The notes under the pieces are model-generated. The model saw nothing but the letters and a program-made list of their open reading frames with translations. It was not told the origin of the DNA and made no database searches. A stretch of DNA of 49,906 nucleotides, from NCBI RefSeq assembly GCF_913775985.1, contig NZ_CAJYMB010000157.1, positions 1 through 49,906 of the forward strand. Reading direction: 5' to 3'. The stretch comes from an uncultured Pluralibacter sp. GTDB taxonomy: Bacteria; Pseudomonadota; Gammaproteobacteria; Enterobacterales; Enterobacteriaceae. The position numbers and the translations under genes were made by a program. Of the stretch, positions 27,723 to 37,706 are shown in pieces (the first letter of the stretch is position 1; each line of letters opens with the position of its first letter).

Positions 27723-30008
27723 TTAGATTTTGCACGCGCCGCTTTCGCAGCCGTCGTCCTGGATAGACGGGGCCATATCGTCCTGCGTATCCTCTGCGCC
27801 ATCGCGGGTGTTGTGGTAGTACAGCGTTTTCACGCCGAACTTATAGGCGTTGAGCAGGTCTTTCAGCAGCTGCTGCATCGGTACTTTGCCCGACGGGAAG
27901 CGGGTCGGATCGTAGTTGGTGTTGGCAGAAATCGACTGGTCGATAAACTTCTGCATGATGCCCACCAGCTGCAGGTAGCCGTCGTTATTCGGCATTTCCC
28001 ACAGCAGCTCGTAGGCGCCCTGCAGGTTTTCGTAATCCGGCACGACCTGACGCAGGATGCCGTCCTTCGACGCCTTGATGCTCACGTGGCCGCGCGGCGG
28101 CTCAATGCCGTTGGTGGCGTTGGAGATCTGCGATGAGGTCTCCGACGGCATCAGGGCTGAAAGCGTGGAGTTGCGCAGGCCGTGAGTTTTAATGGATTCA
28201 CGCAGGCTTTCCCAGTCGTAGTGCAGCGGCTCGTTAACGATGGTATTCAGGTCTTTCTTGAAGGTGTCGATCGGCAGAATACCCTGCGCGTAGGTGGTCT
28301 CGTTGAACCACGGGCAGGCACCCTGTTCCTTCGCCAGCTCGTTAGAGGCTTTCAGCAGGTAGTACTGAATGGCTTCGAAGGTTTTGTGGGTCAGGGCGTT
28401 GGCGCTGCCGTCGGAGTAGCGCTTGCCGTGCTTCGCCAGATAGTAGGCAAAGTTGATTACGCCGATACCCAGCGTGCGGCGGCCCATCGCGCCGCGCTGG
28501 GCGGCAGGGATCGGGTAGTCCTGATAGTCGAGCAGGGCATCCAGCGCGCGTACCGCCAGAATCGCCAGCTCTTCCAGATCGTCAAGGCTGTCGATCGCCC
28601 CGAGGTTAAAGGCCGACAGGGTGCACAGCGCGATTTCGCCGTTTTCGTCGTTGACGTCGTCCAGCGGTTTGGTCGGCAGGGCGATTTCCAGGCACAGGTT
28701 GGACTGGCGCACCGGGGCGACCACGGGATCGAACGGGCTGTGGGTGTTGCAGTGGTCAACGTTCTGAATGTAGATGCGGCCGGTTGAGGCGCGCTCCTGC
28801 ATCATCAGCGAGAACAGCTCGGCGGCTTTAATGCGCTGCTTGCGGATGCTGTCGTCTTTTTCATATTTGGTGTACAGGCGCTCGAACTCGTCCTGGTCGG
28901 CGAAGAAGGCGTCGTACAGGCCCGGCACGTCGGACGGGCTGAACAGGGTGATCTCTTCCCCTTTCAGCAGGCGGGTGTACATCAGCTTGTTAATCTGCAC
29001 CCCGTAGTCCATGTGGCGCACGCGGTTAGCGTCAGTGCCGCGGTTGTTTTTCAGCACCAGCAGGCTTTCAACTTCCAGATGCCACATCGGGTAGAACAGG
29101 GTTGCCGCACCGCCGCGCACGCCGCCCTGGGAGCAGGATTTCACTGCAGTCTGGAAGTGCTTGTAGAACGGAATGCAGCCGGTGTGGAACGCTTCACCGC
29201 CGCGGATCGGGCTGCCGAGGGCGCGGATGCGTCCGGCGTTAATGCCGATGCCGGCGCGCTGGGAAACGTATTTCACAATGGCGCTGGAGGTGGCATTAAT
29301 AGAATCGAGGCTGTCGCCGCACTCGATCAGCACGCAGGAGCTGAACTGGCGCGTCGGGGTACGCACGCCGGACATAATCGGCGTCGGCAGTGAAATTTTG
29401 AAAGTAGAAACCGCATCGTAAAAGCGCTTCACGTAGTCGAGGCGCGTTTCACGCGGATAGCCCGAGAACAGGCAGGCGGCGACCAGGATATAGAGGAACT
29501 GCGCGCTTTCGTAGATTTCACCGGTGACGCGGTTCTGCGCCAGGTATTTGCCTTCCAGCTGCTTCACAGCAGCGTAGGAGAAGTTCATGTCGCGCCAGTG
29601 GTCGATAAAGCCGTCCATCTGCTGGAACTCTTCTTCCGTGTAGTCTTCCAGCAGATGACGATCGTATTTACCCAGCTCGACCATCTTCACCACGTGGGCA
29701 AACAGCGCCGGCGGCTCGAACTGGCCGTAGGCTTTTTTACGCAGGTGGAAGATAGCCAGGCGCGCGGCAAGGTACTGGTAGTCCGGGGCGTCGCGGGAGA
29801 TGAGATCCGCAGCCGCCTTGATGATGGTTTCATGGATGTCGCCGGTTTTGATCCCGTCGTAAAACTGAATGTGGGAGCGCAGTTCGACCTGTGAAACAGA
29901 AACGTTGTTCAGGCCCTCTGCCGCCCAGTCCAGCACCCGATGAATTTTATCGAGATTAATGCGCTCGGTGCGGCCATCTCGCTTGGTCACCATCAGACTT
30001 TGATTCAT
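27723..30008 (-). CDS. nrdA: Class Ia ribonucleoside-diphosphate reductase, alpha subunit
   Basis: A 761-residue catalytic subunit, the same length as E. coli NrdA. The N-terminal ATP-cone starts at TKRDGRTERINLDKIHRVLDW. The active-site cysteines are seen in SSCVLIECGDSL (Cys225 type), NLCLEIALPT (Cys439) and ALCTLSAFNLG (Cys462), and the C-terminal redox pair in GCESGACKI (Cys754/759). The radical-path tyrosines lie in the LLKASNELAKE region and near KTLYYHNTRDG. An upstream ATG at 30065 is rejected, because the one at 30008 gives the family N-terminus MNQ. It reduces ribonucleotides for DNA synthesis with NrdB. Confidence 0.98.
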   Translation of the reverse strand: MNQSLMVTKRDGRTERINLDKIHRVLDWAAEGLNNVSVSQVELRSHIQFYDGIKTGDIHETIIKAAADLISRDAPDYQYLAARLAIFHLRKKAYGQFEPPALFAHVVKMVELGKYDRHLLEDYTEEEFQQMDGFIDHWRDMNFSYAAVKQLEGKYLAQNRVTGEIYESAQFLYILVAACLFSGYPRETRLDYVKRFYDAVSTFKISLPTPIMSGVRTPTRQFSSCVLIECGDSLDSINATSSAIVKYVSQRAGIGINAGRIRALGSPIRGGEAFHTGCIPFYKHFQTAVKSCSQGGVRGGAATLFYPMWHLEVESLLVLKNNRGTDANRVRHMDYGVQINKLMYTRLLKGEEITLFSPSDVPGLYDAFFADQDEFERLYTKYEKDDSIRKQRIKAAELFSLMMQERASTGRIYIQNVDHCNTHSPFDPVVAPVRQSNLCLEIALPTKPLDDVNDENGEIALCTLSAFNLGAIDSLDDLEELAILAVRALDALLDYQDYPIPAAQRGAMGRRTLGIGVINFAYYLAKHGKRYSDGSANALTHKTFEAIQYYLLKASNELAKEQGACPWFNETTYAQGILPIDTFKKDLNTIVNEPLHYDWESLRESIKTHGLRNSTLSALMPSETSSQISNATNGIEPPRGHVSIKASKDGILRQVVPDYENLQGAYELLWEMPNNDGYLQLVGIMQKFIDQSISANTNYDPTRFPSGKVPMQQLLKDLLNAYKFGVKTLYYHNTRDGAEDTQDDMAPSIQDDGCESGACKI

Positions 30009-30055
30009 GTGCTTTTTACCTGTCCGTGAATTATCCGTGAAAAAATATCCCCTAC

Positions 30056-30064
30056 TTATCCACA
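30056..30064 (+). promoter_or_regulatory. DnaA box upstream of nrdA
   Basis: A perfect TTATCCACA lies 48 bases upstream of the nrdA ATG. A second copy in the opposite orientation follows at 30086-30094. Paired DnaA boxes are known at the E. coli nrd promoter and link expression to replication. Confidence 0.8.
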
Positions 30065-30085
30065 AAGGGTCGCTGTGACTAACTC

Positions 30086-30094
30086 TGTGGATAA
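30086..30094 (-). promoter_or_regulatory. Second DnaA box upstream of nrdA (inverted)
   Basis: TGTGGATAA on the plus strand is the exact complement of TTATCCACA, 30 bases from the first box. Confidence 0.8.
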
Positions 30095-30142
30095 ATACTA
30101 TATGTAGGGGTTATGAAATAAGTAGAACGCTATATGGTGAGT
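30095..30142 (-). promoter_or_regulatory. Paired NrdR boxes of the nrdAB promoter
   Basis: ATACTATATGTAGGGG (30095-30110) and ACGCTATATGGTGAGT (30127-30142) share the CTATAT core of the NrdR consensus. Their centres are 32 bases apart, three helical turns, the arrangement needed for cooperative binding of the ATP-cone repressor NrdR. The boxes overlap the expected promoter region. Confidence 0.8.
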
Positions 30143-30454
30143 ATTCTAGTAAGGAATCATTTAAGTACAAGGGTTGATTTTGACGTTAAATTGAGGTTGC
30201 GGCAGGGTAATAAAGGCTAAGTCCACGGTCCATAAGGGCTACAGAAAATGTCAATAATTACAGAAAAAAAATGAAAATTTGATCGGGCGCTGATTTCTTC
30301 ATCGTTGTGGTGAATTGCGCAACTGACGCTGCGCAATTTGTCATAAGTAAAGCCAATATTGTGCTGTTCTGCGGGGCGTTTTGTGAAGCGTTTAACCACT
30401 TTTGAGGTGGGGTTTTTCGTCCCTGTTTTCTCTTTATACATCCGCGATGGAAAA
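30143..30454. other. Gene-free stretch between the nrd control region and ubiG
   Basis: About 312 bases. A 74-codon minus-strand frame (30217-30441) has no family resemblance I recognise and no good ribosome-binding site. I see no RNA gene or clear terminator. In E. coli K-12 the large autotransporter gene yfaL lies between nrdA and ubiG, so this may be the scar of its absence. Confidence 0.6.
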
Positions 30455-31222
30455 TTACCCCGCCGGTGTTTCGCTGCTGTTCGTGATGAGCAGGGGAGCG
30501 TCGGCTTTTGCCGTGGTGTGCAACATATAGTTCACATCAACGCCCGGACCGAGCTTAAAGCTGTTGGTCAGCAGGTTATAGTGCAGGCCGGTGATGTGCT
30601 GCTCGCGCAGAACCGTATCGTCTACCCAGCCGAGCAGTTCGGAAGGCTTGATGAATTTCTTCACGTCGTGGGTGCCTTTGGGTACCATCTTCATCACGTA
30701 CTCTGCACCGAAGACCGCCAGCAGCCACGCTTTGGGGTTGCGGTTGATAGTCGAGAAGAAGACCTGCCCGCCGGGTTTCACCAGAAGTGCACAGGCTCTG
30801 ACTACTGACGCCGGATCGGGAACGTGCTCCAGCATCTCCATGCAGGTCACCACATCGTACTGCTGAGGGTGGGCGTCGGCGTGGTCTTCCACAGTTTCCT
30901 GAACGTACTCAACCTTAATGCCGCTTTCAAGCGCGTGCAGGCGCGCTACCTGGAGCGGCTCCGCACCCATGTCCAGCCCGGTAACATTCGCCCCTTCGCG
31001 GGCCATGCTTTCGGCCAGGATCCCGCCGCCGCAGCCGACATCCAGTACCTTTTTATCAAACAGTCCGCCCGAGCGTTCGGCGATGTAGCCCAGCCGTAAA
31101 GGGTTAATGCGGTGCAGCGGTTTAAACTCTCCTTCGAGATCCCACCAGCGGGAGGCGACGGCTTCAAATTTCGCGATTTCCGCGCTGTCGACGTTAGCCA
31201 CCGTCGGTTTTTCGGCATTCAT
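30455..31222 (-). CDS. ubiG: Ubiquinone biosynthesis O-methyltransferase
   Basis: A 255-residue SAM-dependent methyltransferase (E. coli UbiG 240) that performs both O-methylations of ubiquinone synthesis. SAM motif I is [16 protein letters not shown] near residues 60-75, motif II is [17 protein letters not shown] near 122-138, and the [12 protein letters not shown] segment follows. [18 protein letters not shown] near the N-terminus is a UbiG signature. The start at 31222 (MNAEK) is the family start; the frame is open to 31270. The C-terminus has ~15 extra residues ([16 protein letters not shown]) compared with E. coli. It diverges from gyrA. Confidence 0.96.
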   Translation of the reverse strand: MNAEKPTVANVDSAEIAKFEAVASRWWDLEGEFKPLHRINPLRLGYIAERSGGLFDKKVLDVGCGGGILAESMAREGANVTGLDMGAEPLQVARLHALESGIKVEYVQETVEDHADAHPQQYDVVTCMEMLEHVPDPASVVRACALLVKPGGQVFFSTINRNPKAWLLAVFGAEYVMKMVPKGTHDVKKFIKPSELLGWVDDTVLREQHITGLHYNLLTNSFKLGPGVDVNYMLHTTAKADAPLLITNSSETPAG

Positions 31223-31330
31223 GGGCGCATTCACTCCTTTCTTTATAAGACCTGTAAGTATATCAGCCATCCGGGATCAATAAAGCGCCGGGCGGGTACT
31301 ATAGGTTTACCTCAATGACGGCGTCTGTGT

Positions 31331-31336
31331 TATAAT
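31331..31336 (+). promoter_or_regulatory. gyrA promoter -10 element
   Basis: A consensus TATAAT, followed by a GC-bearing discriminator and a leader that closely resembles E. coli gyrA. The -35 candidate TTTACC (31306-31311) is 19 bases upstream, a suboptimal spacing fitting the relaxation-stimulated gyrA promoter known in E. coli. Confidence 0.65.
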
Positions 31337-31380
31337 TTGCGACCTTTGAATCCGGGAAACAGTAGAGGGATAGCGGTTAG

Positions 31381-34020
<2,640 letters not shown>

Positions 34021-34040
34021 TCGTTCGAAAAACCTCCGCA

Positions 34041-34067
34041 AGGGCCGGTCTGTACCGGCCCTTTTTG
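34041..34067 (+). terminator. gyrA terminator
   Basis: AGGGCCGGT and ACCGGCCCT pair around CTGT and are followed by a T run (CTTTTTG). Located 21 bases after the gyrA stop. Confidence 0.9.
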
Positions 34068-34136
34068 TTTGGACGTTGCGGGCCTGTGAATTAACCGCTA
34101 CTTTAACCCCATCTTTATTATGCAGACGGCTAAACC

Positions 34137-36968
34137 TTGAAATACCTTGTCTCTTTCCGCACAACTCTGAAGGTTTCCCGCTACCTGTTCCGGGCGCTGG
34201 CGCTGCTGGTCTGGCTGCTGATTGCGGTGATTTCCGCGTTTTATATTGTTAACGCGCTACATGCTAAAGAAGAGCAAATTCATCAGGAGTTCAACCTCAG
34301 CTACGATCAGGCCCAGCGCTATATTCTGCGCACCGCCGACGTGCTGAGAGAGCTGAAGTACATTGCTGAAAACAAGCTTATTGCTGAAAGCGGTACGGCA
34401 AAGCCCGGCGGCACGTTTTCCGGCTTCGAACCGCTGTTTCCCGATGCCGAGTGCGGCGAGATGGAGGAGACCTGGCGCAACTCGCTGGAGTCCCTGGCGT
34501 GGTTTACCCGCTACTGGCGCGACAGCTTTTCCCCGGCATTCGATCTCAACCGCCTGTTTCTAACCAGCAGCGACAACCAGTGCATTGCCAATTTTGGCCT
34601 GCGGGAGTCGGCGATGGAGCATGACCAGACGCTGAAAGCGCTGCACGAGCGCATTGTGAATTATCGCAGCGGCGCCCGGGACGAGCGCGGCAACAATCTG
34701 TACTGGATCAGCGGCGGCCCGCGGCCGGGCGTGGGCTTTTTCTATGCCCTGACGCCGGTGTATCTCTCCAGTCAGCATCAGGCAATGCTCGGCGTAGAGG
34801 CGAGCATCCGCATGGAGAACTTCTTCACCCCGGGCAGCATGCCGATGGGCGTGACCATCGTCGATGAAAACGGGCTGCCGCTGATTACGATGGCCGGACC
34901 GGAAAACAATCTGCGGGTCGACCCGCGCTGGATGCAGGAGCGCTCATGGTTCGGCTACAGCGACGGATTCCGCCAGCTGGTGCTGAAAAAGAGCCTGCCG
35001 CCGTCATCGCTGAGCATTATCTACACCGTGCCGGTAAACCAGGTTTTCGACGGCATCCGCATGCTGATCCTTAACGCGCTGCTGCTGAATATTCTCACCG
35101 GCGCGGCGCTGTTTATGATTGCCCGCATTTACGAGCGGAAAATCTTTATTCCCGCCGAAACCGACGCCCAGCGGCTGGAAGAGCACGAGCAGTTCAACCG
35201 CAAAATTGTGGCCTCGGCGCCGGTGGGGATCTGCATTTTGCGCACCCAGGACGGCACCAATATTCTCAGCAACGAGCTGGCCCATAACTATCTCAACATG
35301 CTCACTCATGAAGACCGGCAGCGGCTGACGCAGATAATCTGCGGGCAGCAGGTGAACTTTGTTGACGTCATGACCAGCAATAACACCAACTTGCAGATAA
35401 GCTTCGTCCACTCGCGCTATCGCAATGAAAATGTGGCTATTTGCGTGCTGGTTGACGTATCGGCCCGCGTCAAAATGGAGGAGTCGCTGCAGGAGATGGC
35501 CCAGGCCGCCGAGCAGGCCAGCCAGTCTAAATCCATGTTCCTCGCCACCGTCAGCCACGAGCTGCGCACGCCGCTGTACGGGATTATCGGCAACCTCGAT
35601 CTGCTGCAGACTAAAGAGCTGCCGAAAGGCGTCGATCGGCTGGTGACGGCGATGAATAACTCCTCCAGCCTGCTGCTGAAAATCATCAGCGATATTCTCG
35701 ACTTCTCTAAAATTGAGTCCGAGCAGCTGAAAATTGAGCCGCGGGAGTTTTCGCCCCGGGAAGTGATGAGCCACATTACTGCCAACTACCTGCCGCTGGT
35801 GGTACGCAAGCAGCTGGGACTTTACTGCTTCGTGGAGCCGGATGTGCCGCTGCAGATGCAGGGCGATCCGATGCGCCTGCAGCAGGTTATCTCTAACCTG
35901 CTGAGCAACGCGATTAAGTTCACCGATACTGGCTGCATCGTGCTGCATCTGCGGTGTACCGAGGAGTATCTCAGCATCTGCGTGCGGGACACCGGCGTCG
36001 GCATCCCGGCAAAAGAGGTGGTGCGCCTGTTCGATCCGTTCTTCCAGGTGGGCACCGGCGTGCAGCGTAACTTCCAGGGCACGGGGCTGGGGCTCGCCAT
36101 CTGCGAGAAGCTTATCACCATGATGGACGGCGATATTTCGGTAGAAACCGAGCCGGGTATGGGGAGCCGCTTTACTATCCGCATCCCGATGTACGGCGCC
36201 CTGAGCCTGCCTCCTGCCGGTAGCGGCGCCCTTGCGGGCAAGCGCTGCTGGCTGGCTATCAATAACGCCTCGTTGACGCAGTTTGTCGAGTCGCTGCTGC
36301 TGCGCCACGGCATTGAAGTGCTGGCTTACGAAAATCAGGATCCTAACAGCGACGATATTCTGATTGCCGATGAAGAACTGGCCGCGCCGTGGCCGGGCAG
36401 GGCGGCGATTATTTTCAGCCGCCGCCATATCGGCATTGCCCAGGAGCGGGCGCCGGGGGAATGGCTGCACAGCGTGGCGTCGCCGCACGAGCTGATCCTG
36501 CTGCTGGCGCGCATCTACAGTATTGCGCTTGAAAATATGGCCGGTGAGGATGCGCTGCCCGCGCCGGAGACCAGCGCCGACGCCAACGATGACATGATGA
36601 TTCTGGTCGTGGACGATCATCCGATTAACCGTCGACTGCTGGCGGATCAGCTGGGATCTTTGGGCTACCAGTGCAAAACGGCAAACGACGGTATCGATGC
36701 GCTGAACGTGCTGAGCAAAAATCACATTGATATCGTGCTTAGCGACGTCAACATGCCAAACATGGACGGCTATCGCCTGACCCAGCGCATTCGCCAGCTT
36801 GGGCTAACGCTGCCGGTAGTGGGCGTCACCGCCAACGCGCTGGCGGAAGAGAAGCAGCGCTGTCTGGAGTCGGGAATGGACAGCTGCCTGTCGAAACCGG
36901 TTACGCTGGACGTTATCAGCAAAACCCTGGCGGCGTACGCGGCGCGGGTGCGCGCCAGCAGGAGCTGA
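34137..36968 (+). CDS. rcsC: Rcs phosphorelay hybrid sensor histidine kinase
   Basis: A 943-residue inner-membrane hybrid kinase (E. coli RcsC 949). It has an N-terminal membrane helix (ALLVWLLIAVISAFYIVNAL), a periplasmic domain to about residue 310, and a second helix (LNALLLNILTGAALFMI). Then come a PAS-like and coiled-coil linker, the phospho-acceptor histidine in TVSHELRTPLYG near 470, and ATPase boxes NLLSNAIKF, RDTGVGIPA and GTGLGLAICEK. The C-terminal receiver ends the protein, with the phospho-acceptor Asp in IVLSDVNMPNMDGY near 870. The start is a TTG (34137), chosen because the resulting MKYL..FRTTLK N-terminus matches E. coli. It faces rcsB. Confidence 0.97.
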   Translation: MKYLVSFRTTLKVSRYLFRALALLVWLLIAVISAFYIVNALHAKEEQIHQEFNLSYDQAQRYILRTADVLRELKYIAENKLIAESGTAKPGGTFSGFEPLFPDAECGEMEETWRNSLESLAWFTRYWRDSFSPAFDLNRLFLTSSDNQCIANFGLRESAMEHDQTLKALHERIVNYRSGARDERGNNLYWISGGPRPGVGFFYALTPVYLSSQHQAMLGVEASIRMENFFTPGSMPMGVTIVDENGLPLITMAGPENNLRVDPRWMQERSWFGYSDGFRQLVLKKSLPPSSLSIIYTVPVNQVFDGIRMLILNALLLNILTGAALFMIARIYERKIFIPAETDAQRLEEHEQFNRKIVASAPVGICILRTQDGTNILSNELAHNYLNMLTHEDRQRLTQIICGQQVNFVDVMTSNNTNLQISFVHSRYRNENVAICVLVDVSARVKMEESLQEMAQAAEQASQSKSMFLATVSHELRTPLYGIIGNLDLLQTKELPKGVDRLVTAMNNSSSLLLKIISDILDFSKIESEQLKIEPREFSPREVMSHITANYLPLVVRKQLGLYCFVEPDVPLQMQGDPMRLQQVISNLLSNAIKFTDTGCIVLHLRCTEEYLSICVRDTGVGIPAKEVVRLFDPFFQVGTGVQRNFQGTGLGLAICEKLITMMDGDISVETEPGMGSRFTIRIPMYGALSLPPAGSGALAGKRCWLAINNASLTQFVESLLLRHGIEVLAYENQDPNSDDILIADEELAAPWPGRAAIIFSRRHIGIAQERAPGEWLHSVASPHELILLLARIYSIALENMAGEDALPAPETSADANDDMMILVVDDHPINRRLLADQLGSLGYQCKTANDGIDALNVLSKNHIDIVLSDVNMPNMDGYRLTQRIRQLGLTLPVVGVTANALAEEKQRCLESGMDSCLSKPVTLDVISKTLAAYAARVRASRS

Positions 36969-36981
36969 CACTGCGGGCAAT

Positions 36982-37021
36982 AAAAAGCCTCCGCCGGAAT
37001 GAAGCCGGCGGAGGCTTTTTT
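36982..37021. terminator. Bidirectional terminator between rcsC and rcsB
   Basis: AAAAAGCCTCCGCCGG and CCGGCGGAGGCTTTTT form a perfect stem with a short loop. A and T runs on the two sides serve both convergent genes. Confidence 0.95.
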
Positions 37022-37039
37022 ACAACCAGCGGAAAGAGG

Positions 37040-37690
37040 TTAGTCTTTATCCGCCGGGCTGAGGGTAACGGAAGATAGATAGTTCAGCAGGGCGATATCG
37101 TTTTCCACGCCCAGCTTCATCATCGCCGACTTCTTCTGGCTGCTGATGGTTTTGATGCTGCGGTTCAGCTTGCGGGCAATCTCGGTAACCAGAAAACCTT
37201 CTGCAAACAGGCGCAGCACTTCGCTCTCTTTCGGGGAAAGGCGTTTGTCGCCGTAGCCGCCGGAGCTGATTTTCTCCAGCAGGCGCGAGACGCTTTCCGG
37301 GGTAAATTTCTTGCCTTTTTGCAGCGCGGCCAGCGCTTTTGGCAGATCGGTCGGCGCGCCCTGTTTCAGAACGATACCCTCGATGTCCAGATCGAGAACC
37401 GCGCTGAGGATCGCCGGGTTGTTGTTCATCGTCAGTACGATGATTGAAATAGCCGGAAAGTGGCGCTTAATGTACTTGATCAGCGTAATACCGTCGCCGT
37501 ACTTGTCTCCGGGCATGGAGAGGTCGGTGATCAGTACATGAGCATCCAGTTTCGGCAGGTTATTGATAAGCGCGGTGGAGTCTTCAAATTCGCCGACGAC
37601 ATTCACCCACTCGATTTGCTCAAGTGATTTACGAATACCGAACAGTACAATCGGGTGATCGTCAGCAATAATAACGTTCATGTTGTTCAT
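37040..37690 (-). CDS. rcsB: Rcs phosphorelay response regulator
   Basis: A 216-residue response regulator, the same length as E. coli RcsB. The receiver domain begins MNNMNVIIADDHPIVLFGIR and has the phospho-acceptor Asp56 in VLITDLSMPGDKYGDG. The LuxR-type DNA-binding domain shows KRLSPKESEVLRLFAEGFLV followed by TEIARKLNRSIKTISSQKKS. It receives phosphate from RcsC through RcsD and controls capsule, motility and cell-division genes. It lies 16 bases after rcsD, so rcsDB is an operon. Confidence 0.99.
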   Translation of the reverse strand: MNNMNVIIADDHPIVLFGIRKSLEQIEWVNVVGEFEDSTALINNLPKLDAHVLITDLSMPGDKYGDGITLIKYIKRHFPAISIIVLTMNNNPAILSAVLDLDIEGIVLKQGAPTDLPKALAALQKGKKFTPESVSRLLEKISSGGYGDKRLSPKESEVLRLFAEGFLVTEIARKLNRSIKTISSQKKSAMMKLGVENDIALLNYLSSVTLSPADKD

Positions 37691-37706
37691 GTATTAGGCT
37701 ACCTTG

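Noticed and set aside
30217-30441. 74-codon minus-strand frame in the nrdA-ubiG spacer
   Set aside because: No good ribosome-binding site and no family resemblance. Treated as non-coding.
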